Shown here piece by piece: positions 22,110 to 33,612 of a DNA stretch of 64,000 bases. Within the stretch, counting starts at the first letter, position 1, and every line of letters begins with the position of its first letter. Below the pieces are notes generated by a model. That model worked only from the letters and a program-made list of their open reading frames with translations, was not told the origin of the DNA and searched no databases. The stretch comes from DATBVX01 sp963696675 (lineage in GTDB: Bacteria > Pseudomonadota > Gammaproteobacteria > Steroidobacterales > Steroidobacteraceae). The stretch is from assembly GCA_963696675.1 (NCBI GenBank), contig CAVOLM010000024.1, positions 97,384 to 161,383 on the forward strand. Direction: 5' to 3'. A program made the translations under genes and the position numbers.

Positions 22110-22400
22110 ATGCCGCGCGCACTGTTTATCCTCATCTGCCTGCTCGTGTTCTTTACCGGCACTGCGCTGGTCGCCGCCAACGGCGCGCCGGTGCGTGTCG
22201 ATCTGCTGATCGCGGAGGTCGAGTTGACGCGTGGTCAGCTCATGGTCACGGCTTTCGTCCTGGGATGGCTGGCAGGGATTGCTTCGGCCTGGAGCTTCGT
22301 GCGCAAGCTGACGAGCGAACGGACGCAGCTGCGCCGCAGTCTGCGGCTCGCAGAGGCCGAGATCAGGAACCTGCGGCCCCTGCCCCAAGATCGTGGCTGA
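22110..22400 (+). CDS. lapA: LapA family inner-membrane protein
   Basis: A 96-residue protein with two membrane helices (ALFILICLLVFFTGTALVAA and LMVTAFVLGWLAGIASAW) and a short cytoplasmic coiled region, matching the LapA/DUF1049 family. LapA partners LapB in controlling the stability of LpxC and so the amount of lipopolysaccharide. It lies between ihfB and lapB as in most gammaproteobacteria, and its end overlaps the lapB start by 8 bases. The frame is intact. Confidence 0.9.
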   Translation: MPRALFILICLLVFFTGTALVAANGAPVRVDLLIAEVELTRGQLMVTAFVLGWLAGIASAWSFVRKLTSERTQLRRSLRLAEAEIRNLRPLPQDRG

Positions 22401-23605
22401 ATCTGCGCTCCTGGCCGCGCTCGTGGCCGTCGGTATCGCAGGCTATGTGGGGTGGCGACTCGGCCGACGCATGCAGCGTGCCGCGCGCCGCGTCGGCCGC
22501 CGCCGCTTGCCGGCCGACTACCTCGCGGGGCTGAACTATGTCATCAACGAGCAGCCCGATCGGGCGCTGGAAGTGTTCACGCGGATGGTCGATGTGAACA
22601 CCGAAACTGTCGAGATTCACTTTGCACTCGGAAGCCTGTTTCGCCGCCGCGGGGAAGTTGATCGCGCCATCCGCGTACACCAGGGCATTCTCGACCGGCC
22701 ACAGCTGGAACCGGAACAGCGCGAGCAGGCGTTGCTCGAGCTGGCAATCGACTATCTGCGCGCTGGCCTGCTCGATCGATCGGAGAGCCTGTACCTGAAA
22801 CTCGCAGAGTCGCGCGAGCACCGGTTCACGGCCTTGCGCGCGCTGATCGGCATTTACGAGCAGCAACACGATTGGCAGCAGGCAATCAACACACATCGGC
22901 AGTTGGCATCTGCCGGTGGGGCTGTGCAGACCGGCGCGATTGCTCACTATCACTGCGAGCTGGCGGAAGCAGCCCGCACCTCCGGTCAGTTCGACGAGGC
23001 GCGACGCCTGCTGCGCGAGGCGCGACGCGAGCAACGCCGCTTTCCGCGCGCCGCGATCCTGCGTGCAGAAATTGCACGTGATGCTGGGGATGACGCGCTG
23101 GCATCGCGGCTTCTGCTGCTGGCCCTCGAGCGCGAACCTGCGCTGCTGCTCGAAATCCTGCCACGCCTTCACGCCTGCGGACGACGGCTGCAGACTCGCG
23201 AGCCTCTCGATGCGGCGATCACAGCACTGCAGCGCAATCGTCGGCCGGTGCACGAGCTGCGCCAGCGCCCTGATACTGGCTGACGTCATCGAAGAGCCCA
23301 ACGCGCTTGGCGCAATTCGCGACTACGTGCTGAGCGATGGTCTGCTGCGCGAGCTGGCGCAGCCGCTCGACAGTACGCGCGGCCTGGACGACGACACGCT
23401 ACGGCGTGTTGCAAGGCTGCTGGGCAGGGTGCTTTCGCGCAATCCGCGCTATCGCTGCGGCGAGTGTGGATTCGCAAGTCATGCATGGTTCTGGCAATGC
23501 CCCGGTTGCAAGAGCTGGGACAGCCTCAAGCCTCAATTGGCTCCGGCCGGGCAGGCGGCGGTCGCCGCTGCCGTGGGGGAGGTAGCAGTCCGGCACGCAA
23601 GCTGA
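22393..23605 (+). CDS. lapB: Lipopolysaccharide assembly protein LapB (one frame break)
   Basis: LapB (YciM) is a membrane-anchored TPR protein that directs FtsH to LpxC. The start is GTG at 22393, inside the end of lapA. It has one N-terminal helix (LLAALVAVGIAGYVGWRLG), then TPR units beginning at ADYLAGLNYVINEQPDRALEVF, then a rubredoxin-like metal domain at the C-terminus with two CxxC pairs (CGECGFASHAWFWQCPGCKSW). A frame break near 23268 separates the last TPRs from LILADVIEEPNALGAI. Without correction the protein would lack its metal domain. About 404 residues in total. Confidence 0.92.
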
Positions 23606-23729
23606 AACTTCACGTTCACACTTCATTGGCGGATTCACGCGCAGGCACGACTAAAGGACATTGTCGGCTCGCGGCGTGATGCCGCGTCATCGCATGGATG
23701 CGGAGTCGCAGTCGACTCAAGGAGGAGCA

Positions 23730-24051
23730 ATGAGGCAATCAATTCCGGCGATCGTGCTGGCAGGCCTGCTGATGTCGGTGGCCGCGCTGGCCGACCCCGT
23801 CAACATCAACACTGCGGATGCTCGTACGCTGGCGAAAGAGCTGAACGGCATCGGCTTGTCGCGCGCACAGGCGATTGTCGATTACCGAGAGAAGAACGGT
23901 CCTTTCAAGAACGCGGATGAACTCGCCAAGGTGAAAGGTATCGGGATGAAGGTGGTCGAGCAGAATCGAGCCAACATTCGGGTCGAAAAGGCTGATAAAG
24001 AGCAAGGCGGCGGCTGCGAAGCCAGGGGACAAGACCGCAGCGAGCGAGTGA
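23730..24051 (+). CDS. Secreted ComEA-like helix-hairpin-helix protein (one frame break)
   Basis: The start ATG follows a strong AGGAGG at about 23720. A signal peptide (IPAIVLAGLLMSVAALA) is followed by VNINTADARTLAKELNGIGLSRAQAIVDYR, two helix-hairpin-helix motifs and KVKGIGMKVVEQNRANI. This is the ComEA/YbaV fold, which binds double-stranded DNA in the periplasm and in competent bacteria helps pull DNA in. The call is by domain; no other competence gene is in the window. A frame break near 24003 gives a short Ala/Lys tail (AAAAKPGDKTAASE) ending at TGA 24049-24051. Confidence 0.85.
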
Positions 24052-24183
24052 CGCGCGTCACAGGGCACGCACGTCGCTTGCGGCGCGCTGGTGCGCACGC
24101 CCTGAGGGACGACAACTGCGGTAGCGGATCGGGCACGGGCATCGGGTATTATCGGCAACCTCAAGTTGCTGAACGAGATCCAT

Positions 24184-25080
24184 ATGGCGCCTTCCAGCCC
24201 GATCCGCGCCGCCGTTTTCCCGGTTGCGGGGCGCGGTACCCGATTTCTGCCCGCCACCAAGGCGAGCCCCAAAGAGATGTTGCCCATCGTGGACAAGCCG
24301 CTGATTCAATACGCGGCGGAAGAAGCCTTGTCCGCAGGCGCGCGCAACCTGGTGTTCATCACCGGCAGTTCCAAACGCGCCATCGAGGATCATTTCGACT
24401 CAGATCACGAGCTCGAGTCCGCGCTCGAGGCGCAGGGCAAGCACGAGTTGCTCACCACGCTGCGGGGCATCCTGCCGTCGTGGGCCAGTTGCGTATACAT
24501 CCGCCAGCCGGCGCCGTTGGGTTTGGGACACGCGGTTCTTTGCGCGCGACCCGTAGTGGGACACGAGCCGTTCTTCGTGCACCTGGCGGATGATCTCATC
24601 GACGCGAAGATTCCGTGCTTGCGCCAGATGGCGAGCGTCTACGAGCAGCACCACGCCAGCGTCCTGGGGGTTCAGCAAGTTCCGCGCAATGAGACAGACC
24701 GTTATGGCATCGTCGCGTGCAGCGCGCCGAATGGTCGGGTCAGTCGCGTCGAGAGTATCGTAGAGAAGCCCAAACCCGCCACCGCACCTTCAACGCTCGC
24801 TGTCGTCGGTCGCTACATATTGACGCCACGCATTTTCGAGAAGCTCGAGACGACCGGACGTGGCGCGGGCGGTGAAATTCAGCTGACCGACGGCATCGCG
24901 GCGTTGCTCGCCGAGGAACCGGTATTCGCTTACGAGTTCAAGGGACGCCGCTATGACTGCGGCAGCAAGCTCGGCTACCTGCAGGCGACGGTCGAGTACG
25001 CGTTGAATCATTCGAGTCTTGGCGCCGAGTTCGAGAAGTATCTTCTCGATCTCGCAGCGACGCGACGCAAGCGGGCCTGA
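24184..25080 (+). CDS. galU: UTP--glucose-1-phosphate uridylyltransferase
   Basis: GalU makes UDP-glucose for surface polysaccharides and trehalose. The nucleotide-binding loop is AVFPVAGRGTRFLPATKASPKEM (PVAGxGTRxLPxTK family form), followed by IVDKPLIQYAAEEAL, the substrate loop HAVLCARP and LADDLI as the metal-binding acidic stretch, and EKPKP further on. GGEIQLTDGI and YDCGSKLGYL are diagnostic. The ATG at 24184 was preferred over an upstream TTG. The 298-residue frame is intact. Confidence 0.95.
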   Translation: MAPSSPIRAAVFPVAGRGTRFLPATKASPKEMLPIVDKPLIQYAAEEALSAGARNLVFITGSSKRAIEDHFDSDHELESALEAQGKHELLTTLRGILPSWASCVYIRQPAPLGLGHAVLCARPVVGHEPFFVHLADDLIDAKIPCLRQMASVYEQHHASVLGVQQVPRNETDRYGIVACSAPNGRVSRVESIVEKPKPATAPSTLAVVGRYILTPRIFEKLETTGRGAGGEIQLTDGIAALLAEEPVFAYEFKGRRYDCGSKLGYLQATVEYALNHSSLGAEFEKYLLDLAATRRKRA

Positions 25081-25210
25081 GTGCAGTAGTAGAGAGAGCG
25101 GGGTGGTGACGCGGGCGCCAGTTCGGCCCGCTTATGGCCAGGCACGTCGCTCGGCGGTCATGAGGGGTGAGCGGCAGGACATTCGCCGCCGCCCACCCTA
25201 CAGTATCGAC

Positions 25211-25594
25211 TCAGACCTTGTCCGTAGCCTTTACGACTGCGGATTGCATCGCGTCGGCTGCGCTTTCGACGGCCGTGGTCGCGCCAATGACGGCGGTCGT
25301 CGCACCTTGCTCGGCCGCTGATGTGGCCTGATTGATCGAGACTGCGGCTTTCTTGATGGCTCGGTTGGCGGAGCGTCGCACGCGACGCGCAGTGCGCCGA
25401 GTCGCGCGGCCCAGCTTACGTGCTACCCGACGCGTTCGGCGGGCAACTTTTCTCGCCACCTTACGCACGCTGCGGCCCAGTTTTCTGGCAGCCTTGCGCT
25501 GGCGTACTTTGGCTCTCACTGCGCGCTTGCGTACAGTTCTCTTGGCTTTCTTGGCGCGGACCTTGCGACGGATACGTGTCTTCTTTGCTGCCAT
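25211..25594 (-). CDS. Histone-H1-like, very basic protein with Ala/Thr-rich tail
   Basis: The protein of 127 residues divides sharply. Residues 1 to about 85 are Lys/Arg/Ala/Val repeats (KKTRIRRKVRAKKAKR, RKVARKVARRTRRVARK) with no acidic residue. The last 40 are uncharged to acidic and Ala/Thr/Val-rich (EQGATTAVIGATTAVESAAD), likely one amphipathic helix. It resembles bacterial H1-like or AlgP-like nucleoid proteins in composition but no specific family can be named. DNA or RNA binding is inferred from charge. It faces galU tail-to-tail. Its start ATG is at 25594, about 180 bases from tRNA-Asn. The frame is intact. Confidence 0.75.
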   Translation of the reverse strand: MAAKKTRIRRKVRAKKAKRTVRKRAVRAKVRQRKAARKLGRSVRKVARKVARRTRRVARKLGRATRRTARRVRRSANRAIKKAAVSINQATSAAEQGATTAVIGATTAVESAADAMQSAVVKATDKV

Positions 25595-25774
25595 TGTCTG
25601 ACCCCTTTACTGGATTTGCGTAAGGCGGATCGTCCAAATGCGACTGCGGCGTGCAGCCGCGCGTCGCGGAAGATGGTTCAAAATTCGTCGGGCGTTGTGC
25701 CGGATTGGAATTCTGTGCGCAACAGTATCCGCATTCCGGCGCGACGGCGCCAGAGGAAAAATGCTCTGTCAGGA

Positions 25775-25850
25775 TGGCTCCGCCGGGAGGACTCGAACCT
25801 CCGACCTGGGGATTAACAGTCCCTCGCTCTACCGACTGAGCTACGGCGGA
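25775..25850 (-). tRNA. tRNA-Asn (anticodon GTT)
   Basis: Read on the minus strand, 76 bases begin TCCGCCGTAGCTCAG and end GGCGGAGCCA, so the acceptor stem TCCGCCG/CGGCGGA closes and CCA is encoded. The anticodon loop CTGTTAATC reads GTT. The D-arm and the TTCGAGTCC T-arm are normal. It lies between the basic protein and the aminotransferase gene. Confidence 0.97.
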
Positions 25851-25914
25851 ACCGGAAAGGCGGCGAATTCTGCGGGAGCGACCCGGGGCCGTCAACCGAG
25901 CCCCAAGCGCGCAA

Positions 25915-27130
25915 TTACGCCGTTTTGACCCGGTTCACGGTGCTTCCGGCGAGGGCGCGTCGCATCCGCCCGACCGCGTCCTCGAGCGTCGCCATGCTGC
26001 AGGCAAACGACAGGCGGATGTGCCCGGGGGCGCCGAAACCGGTGCCGGGAACGACGGCTACGCCGGCGTTCGCGAGCAGGTACTCAGCAAAGGCCCCGTC
26101 ATCCTTGCAGTTGGTTGCGACCATCGCGCCAGTGACGTCGGCAAAGGCGTAGAACGTCCCCGCGCCGGGGAGGCACGACACGCCGGGAAGGCTGTTGAGT
26201 CCCTGCACGATGAAGTCGTGTCGGGCCTTGAACTGACGGTTCATTTCCACAACGCAGGTCTGATCAGCGTTCAATGCAACTGTCGCTGCCTTCTGGCTCA
26301 TGCTGGCGGCGTTGGAGGTGGACTGACCCTGGATCGTCGCCATCGCGGTGATGACTTCCTGCGGGCCGCCGCAATACCCGATGCGCCAGCCGGTCATCGC
26401 GTAGGACTTCGAGCAGCCATTGATCGTCACAGTACGGTCATAGAGCGCGGGTACCGCGGTGAGCAGGCTGCAAAACGGCTCGCTGCGCCCAATAGATGTG
26501 CTCGTACATGTCATCGGTGCCGATCACGATGCGCGGATGGGCCAGCAGCACGTCGCCGAGCGCGACGAGTTCCGCACGCGTGTAGGCCGCGCCGGTCGGA
26601 TTGCAAGGGCTGTTGAGGAGAAGGAGTCGGGTCCTCGGCGTGATCGCACGCCTCCAGTTGGGCGGGCGTGATCTTGTAGCCCTGGTCTGCGTCCGGCGAA
26701 CACGGTCACTGGCTTGCCGTCCGAGAGCAGGACCATGTCGGGGTAGGAGACCCAGTAGGGCGCCGGGATGATCGGCTTCATCGTCCGGGTCGAGGATGGC
26801 GGCGCAGAGGTTGTAGACCGTCTGCTTGGCGCCGCTGGAGACGAGAATCTGCGCGCGCGAGTACTCGAGGCCGTTGTCGCGCCTGAACTTGCCGATGATC
26901 GCGTCCTTGAGCTCGTTGATGCCCTCGACCGCGGTGTAGCGCGTGAAGCCGGAGCGGATCGCGGCCACACCGGCATCCGCGATGTGTTTCGGCGTGTCGA
27001 AGTCCGGCTCGCCCACGCCGAGGCCGATGATGTCGTGGCCCTCCGCCTTGAGGCGCGCGGCGCGCGCTGCAACCGCAAGAGTTGGAGAGGGCTTTACGCG
27101 TTGAACGCGCCGGGAGACTGGTACACTCAC
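25915..27130 (-). CDS. Pyridoxal-phosphate aminotransferase, aspartate aminotransferase-like class I (about four frame breaks)
   Basis: Fold type I aminotransferase of the I-gamma AspAT group, which can also transaminate prephenate. The GTG start at 27130 gives the N-terminus RVQRVKPSPTLAVAARA, then IIGLGVGEPDFDTP and the cofactor turn SSGAKQTVYN. Breaks near 26775, 26700, 26655 and 26485 separate PYWVSYPDMVLLSDGKPV, NSPCNPTGAAYTRAEL, DDMYEHIYW and NGCSKSYAMTGWRIGY, the last with the Schiff-base Lys. The C-terminal Arg that binds the carboxylate is in GHIRLSFA. It is transcribed divergently from uvrB with 70 bp between. Confidence 0.88.
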
Positions 27131-27200
27131 TGGTCACCACCGCGAAGTTGAATCAGCGCGTAGTTTAGGGCTTCCGCCCGGTCAGCGCACCGATCACAGA

Positions 27201-29227
<2,027 letters not shown>

Positions 29228-29295
29228 GTTGCTTGCGCGGTACGGGGTCGTTCAGTATCTTTGGCGCCCCTTTTTTGACAGGACAGTCTGAGGAC

Positions 29296-29370
29296 GGGCG
29301 CGTAGCTCAGCGGTAGAGCATCACCTTGACATGGTAAGGGTCGCTGGTTCGATCCCAGCCGCGCCCACCA
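29296..29370 (+). tRNA. tRNA-Val (anticodon GAC)
   Basis: The 75-base gene begins GGGCGCGTAGCTCAG and ends CGCGCCCACCA with CCA encoded. Acceptor stem GGGCGCG/CGCGCCC pairs perfectly. The anticodon loop TTGACAT within CACC/GGTA reads GAC. The T-arm is GCTGGTTCGATCCCAGC. A strong terminator follows 8 bases later. Confidence 0.96.
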
Positions 29371-29378
29371 GAAAGACG

Positions 29379-29412
29379 AAGGGCGGTCTCACTGACGGGA
29401 GCGCCCTTTTTT
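29379..29412 (+). terminator. Rho-independent terminator between tRNA-Val and thrS
   Basis: The arms AAGGGCGGTCTC and GGGAGCGCCCTT pair, with one G opposite G bulge, around the loop ACTGAC. The run TTTTTT follows. It ends tRNA-Val transcription 25 bases before the thrS start, so thrS either has its own promoter further inside or depends on read-through, which would make the hairpin an attenuator. The first is simpler. Confidence 0.85.
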
Positions 29413-29436
29413 GTTGTTGACGTGCAAGAGCGCCCG

Positions 29437-31365
29437 ATGCCGGTCATCACGCTGCCTGACGGCAGCCAGAAGCACTTCGACCGTCCCGTGACCGTCGATG
29501 AGGTGGCGGCCAGCATCGGCGCCGGCTTGCGCAAGGCGGCGCTCGCCGGCCGGGTCGACGGCAAGCTGGTCGATACCTCGTACGTCATCGAGCCGGGACG
29601 CCAGGGTCAGCATCGTCACCGATCGCGACCCGGACGGACTCGAAGTCATCCGTCATTCGACGGCGCACCTGCTGGCGCAGGCCGTCAAGCAGTTGTTCCC
29701 CGAAGCGCAGGTCACGATCGGTCCGGTGATCGAGGACGGCTTCTACTACGACTTCGCGTTCAAGCGGCCTTTCACGCCGGAAGACCTGGCCGCGATCGAG
29801 ACCCGCATGCACGAGATTGCCAAGGCCGACCTGAAGGTCGAACCGCACGGTGATGCCGCGCGACGAGGCGGTGGCGTTCTTTCGCAAGCAGGGCGAGCAC
29901 TACAAGGCCGAGATCATCGCAGCATCCCCGCGAACGAAGAAATCAGCCTGTACGGGCAGGGCGACTGGGTCGACCTGTGCCGCGGCCCGCACGTGCCGAG
30001 CACCGGCAAGCTCAAGGCCTTCAAGCTGATGAAGGTCGCGGGCGCCTACTGGCGCGGCGATTCGCGCAACGAAATGCTCCAGCGCATCTACGGCACGGCC
30101 TGGGCGGACGAGAAATCACTCAAGGCTTACCTGCTCCGACTGGAAGAGGCCGAGAAGCGCGACCATCGCCGCATCGGCCGCGAGCTCGACCTGTTCCACA
30201 TGCAGGAAGAGGCGCCGGGCGCCGTGTTCTGGCATCCGAAGGGCTGGACGATTTTGCAGACCCTGATTCGCTACATGCGCGAGCGCCAGGCGGCTGCCGG
30301 CTTCACGCGAGGTGAATGCGCCGGAGCTGATGGACGTGAGCTGTGGCAGCAGTCGGGTCACCTGGAGAAGTTCGGCGAGAACATGTACATGACGCGGACG
30401 CCGATGAGCGCGTGTACGCGATCAAGCCGATGAACTGCCCCGGCCACGTGCAGATCTTCAAGCACGGACTGCGCAGCTATCGCGACCTGCCGGTGCGCCT
30501 CGCCGAGTTCGGCAAGCTCCATCGCTACGAGCCGTCCGGAGCGCTGCACGGACTGATGCGCGTGCGCGCGTTTACGCAGGACGACGCGCACATCTTCTGC
30601 ACGGAAGACCAGGTGGCGGTGGAATCCGCGACGGTGATCCACCTGCTGATGTCGATCTACAAGGACTTCGGCTTCGACGAAGTGCGGGTCAAGTTCGCGG
30701 ACCGCCCGCCAAAGCGAGTGGGCGACGATGCGACCTGGGACCGGGCCGAAGCAGCGTTACGCGCTGCCGCCGTCGCAGCGGGAATCGAGTGTGAGCTGAA
30801 TCCGGGCGAGGGCGCCTTCTACGGGCCCAAGCTGGAGTTCGTGCTGCGTGATGCGATCGGCCGGGACTGGCAGTGCGGGACCCTGCAGGTGGACCTCAAG
30901 ATGCCGGGCAGGTTGGGCGCGACATACATCGGCGAGGACAGCCAGAAGCACACGCCGGTCATGCTGCACCGGGCGATTTTCGGCTCCCTGGAGCGCTTCC
31001 TCGGCATCCTGATCGAGCACCACGCCGGACGCTTGCCCAGCTGGCTCTCGCCGGTGCAGGCCGTGGTGCTCAATATCACCGAGAAACAGGCTGAATACGT
31101 GCGGCACGCCGCTGAATTCCTGAAAAATCAGGGGCTTCGGGTCGAAACAGATTTGCGAAACGAGAAGGTCGGCTTTAAAATCCGCGAGCACACGTTGCAG
31201 CGCGTCCCGTACCTTCTGGTGGCGGGCGACAGGGAAGTCGAATCGAATTCTCTGGCCGTGCGCACGCGCAACGGGAAGGACCTCGGAACGATGCCGCTCG
31301 ACACGCTCGCCGAGCGTCTGTCCCGCGAAGTCGCGAGCCGCGGCCGTACTGTTTTGGAGGATTGA
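29437..31365 (+). CDS. thrS: Threonine--tRNA ligase (about five frame breaks)
   Basis: Class II synthetase. An N-terminal TGS domain (MPVITLPDGSQKHFDRPVT) and the editing domain (HSTAHLLAQAVKQLFPEAQ, GPVIEDGFYYDF, CRGPHVPSTG) are followed by the catalytic core with ELWHPKG-like FWHPKGWTIL, KPMNCPGHVQIF carrying the zinc-binding Cys, RVRAFTQDDAHIFC, and EGAFYGPKLEF, then the anticodon domain. Frames break near 29602, 29850, 29918, 30310 and 30398; the pieces are collinear. ATG 29437 was chosen over GTG 29422 because the TGS domain begins there. The infC start codon lies 3 bases after the stop. Confidence 0.94.
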
Positions 31366-31368
31366 AGT

Positions 31369-31887
31369 ATCGCGACAGCTAAGCGCGTCAGGCGCAATGA
31401 AGAGATCTCCGCTCCCTCGGTACGCGTCATTGACGCGGATGGTGGGCAGGCAGGAGTGATGACCCGCAACGAGGCCCTGCAGATGGCCACTGCGGCGGAA
31501 CTGGATCTGGTCGAAGTCTCGCCGACTGCCGAACCACCGGTGTGCCGCATCATGGACTTCGGCAAGTTCCTGTTCGAACAGAACAAGAAGGCCCACTCCG
31601 CGCGGCGCAAGCAGAAGACGATACAGATCAAGGAAGTGAAGTTTCGGCCCGGAACCGAGGAGGCTGACTACCAGGTCAAGCTGCGCAATCTGCTCCGGTT
31701 CCTGTCGGAAGGCGACAAGGCCAAGGTGACGTTACGTTTCCGCGGCCGTGAAATGGTGCATCAGGACATCGGACGCAAGCTCCTCGATCGCGTGCAGCAG
31801 GACCTGGCAGGACATGCCATGGTCGAGCAGCAGCCGCTGATGGAGGGCAAGCAGATGGTGATGCTGTTCGCACCAAAAAAGAAGTGA
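31369..31887 (+). CDS. infC: Translation initiation factor IF-3, starting at an ATC codon
   Basis: IF-3 checks initiator tRNA and start codon on the 30S subunit. The N-domain sequence AKRVRRNEEISAPSVRVID lies in frame upstream of the first ATG (31459), so the gene must begin earlier. The only suitable codon is ATC at 31369, eight bases after GGAGG at 31356-31360. Rare AUU/AUC/AUA starts are the known basis of IF-3 autorepression, because IF-3 itself rejects them. This gives 172 residues, the family length. Linker, C-domain (KEVKFRPGTEEADYQVK) and the tail MVMLFAPKKK are intact. Confidence 0.93.
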   Translation: MATAKRVRRNEEISAPSVRVIDADGGQAGVMTRNEALQMATAAELDLVEVSPTAEPPVCRIMDFGKFLFEQNKKAHSARRKQKTIQIKEVKFRPGTEEADYQVKLRNLLRFLSEGDKAKVTLRFRGREMVHQDIGRKLLDRVQQDLAGHAMVEQQPLMEGKQMVMLFAPKKK

Positions 31888-31996
31888 GCGATCGCTCGGT
31901 CCCTCGCGGGACGTTGATCGCACCGCCCGTAGCGGCGGCACGCCGGTGATTCGGTGCGCCACTTGTGATCGGGCTAAACGAAAGAGGTAAAGATCG

Positions 31997-32192
31997 ATGC
32001 CCAAGTTGAAAACACACCGGGCGGCGGCGAAGCGTTTTCGCAAGACGGCGAAAGGCTTCAAGCGCGGCCAGTCTCACCGACGTCACATCCTCACCAAGAA
32101 GCCCAGCAAGCGGAAGCGTCAGCTGCGGCACCGGCATGATGGTCCACAAGACCGATGTCGACCGCGTGAAGCAGATGCTGCCGAACAGCTGA
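31997..32192 (+). CDS. rpmI: 50S ribosomal protein L35 (one frame break)
   Basis: A small basic protein: MPKLKTHRAAAKRFRKTAKG opens, then LTKKPSKRKRQLR. A break near 32123 (CGCGGC apparently collapsed to CGGC) is followed by GTGMMVHKTDVDRVKQMLPNS and TGA at 32190-32192. Corrected length is about 66 residues, normal for L35. The 109-base gap after infC is where other gammaproteobacteria hold the L20 repressor structure controlling rpmI-rplT. Short GC-rich repeats are visible there, but no structure was proven. Confidence 0.93.
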
Positions 32193-32222
32193 GCAGTAAA
32201 CTTTTTTCGAGGAGAGTGAGTC

Positions 32223-32585
32223 ATGGCACGAGTCAAGCGTGGCGTCATCGCAGGACGCCGTCACAAGAAGATTCTCAAGAAGGCGAAGGGCTACTTCAAC
32301 GCCCGACGCAAGGTATTCCGTGCCGCCAAGCAGGCGGTCATCAAGGCCGGCCAGTACGCGTACCGCGACCGACGGCAGAAGAAGCGCGAGTTTCGCGCGC
32401 TGTGGATCGCCCGCATCAACGCGGCGGCGCGCGTGTACGGCCTGTCGTACAGCCGCCTGATCAATGGTCTCGGCAAGGCCGGGATCGAGATCGACCGCAA
32501 GATGCTGGCCGATATCGCAGTGAATGATGCAGCAGCGTTCGGCGCCATCGCCGAGCAGGCGAAGGCGGCTCTGGAAGCGGCCTGA
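32223..32585 (+). CDS. rplT: 50S ribosomal protein L20
   Basis: The intact 120-residue protein begins MARVKRGVIAGRRHKKILKKAKGY in the typical form and contains YRDRRQKKREFRALWIARINAAAR and LSYSRLINGL. L20 is needed for early 50S assembly and represses its own operon in E. coli. An AGGAG precedes the start (GAGGAGAGTGAGTC). The stop is directly followed by the GTG of pheS with no gap, so translation is probably coupled. Confidence 0.96.
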   Translation: MARVKRGVIAGRRHKKILKKAKGYFNARRKVFRAAKQAVIKAGQYAYRDRRQKKREFRALWIARINAAARVYGLSYSRLINGLGKAGIEIDRKMLADIAVNDAAAFGAIAEQAKAALEAA

Positions 32586-33610
32586 GTGGCCGACCTGCGC
32601 GCCATCGTCGAAGCGGTGCTGGGCGAGATCGCCCAGGCCGCCGACCTGCCGGCGCTCGAGCAGATCCGTGTTCGGGTGCTCGGCAAGACGGGCGTGATCA
32701 CCGAGCAGCTCAAGGCGCTCGGCAAACTCCCGGCTGCAGAGCGGCCCGCGCACGGTCAGCGCATCAACGACGCCAAGCAGGCCCTGACCGACGCGATCAG
32801 TGCACGGCGTCGGACAGCTCGAATCGGCGCAAGTGGCGACGCAGCTCGCCGCGGGACGTATCGACGTCACGCTTCCCGGTCGTGGCACACGCAGCGGCGG
32901 CCTGCACCCGGTGACCAAGGCGCGGTTGCGCGCCGAGGCGCTGTTCCGCGCGGCCGGCTTTCGCGTCGTTGAAGGGCCGGAAGTCGAAGATGACTTCCAC
33001 AATTTCGATGCGCTCAACTTTCCCGCTGAATCACCCGGCGCGCGCCATGCAGGACACGTTCTTTTTTCCTGATGGCAAGCTCCTGCGCACGCACACCTCG
33101 CCGGTTCAGATCCGCACGCTGCGCGAGACGCCGCCTCCCTTGCGCGTGATTGCGCCGGGTCGTGTGTATCGGAGCGATTCGGACATCACCCACACGCCGA
33201 TGTTTCATCAGATCGAAGGACTGATGGTCGATGAGAACGTCAGTCTCGCCAATCTGAAAGCGGCGCTGCACGGTTTCATGGAGCAGTTCTTCGAGCGCAA
33301 GCTCGGCATCCGCTTTCGTCCTTCGTACTTCCCGTTCACGGAGCCCTCCGCGGAAGTCGACATCGAATGCCTGTTCTGCAACGGTGCGGGCTGTCGTGTC
33401 TGCAAGCAGACCGGCTGGCTCGAAGTGCTGGGCTGCGGCGTCGTCCATCCCAATGTGCTCGAGGCTGCCGGCGTCGATAGCGAACGCTGGACCGGTTACG
33501 CATTCGGCATGGGCATCGAGCGGCTCGCGATGCTGCGCTATGGCGTGAACGACATACGCCTGTACTTCGAGAACGACCTGCGCTTCCTGGCGCAGTTTCG
33601 CGCGGGCTGA
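32586..33610 (+). CDS. pheS: Phenylalanine--tRNA ligase alpha subunit (two frame breaks)
   Basis: The catalytic subunit of the heterotetrameric PheRS. The start is GTG at 32586, right after rplT. An N-terminal coiled coil (LEQIRVRVLGKTG) contacts tRNA. A break near 32806 precedes RQLESAQVATQLAAGRIDV; another near 33030 (CCC for CC) precedes LNHPARAMQDTFFF. Class II motifs follow: VYRSDSDITHTPMFHQIEG, PSYFPFTEPSAEVD and GFGMGIERLAMLRYG in the form AFGMGIERL. The Cys-rich hairpin CLFCNGAGCRVCKQTGW is of the kind found in many proteobacterial PheS proteins. Confidence 0.94.
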
Positions 33611-33612
33611 CC

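Noticed and set aside
27131..27200. A LexA operator upstream of uvrB
   Set aside because: No CTGT-N8-ACAG or close variant was found in the 70-base gap.
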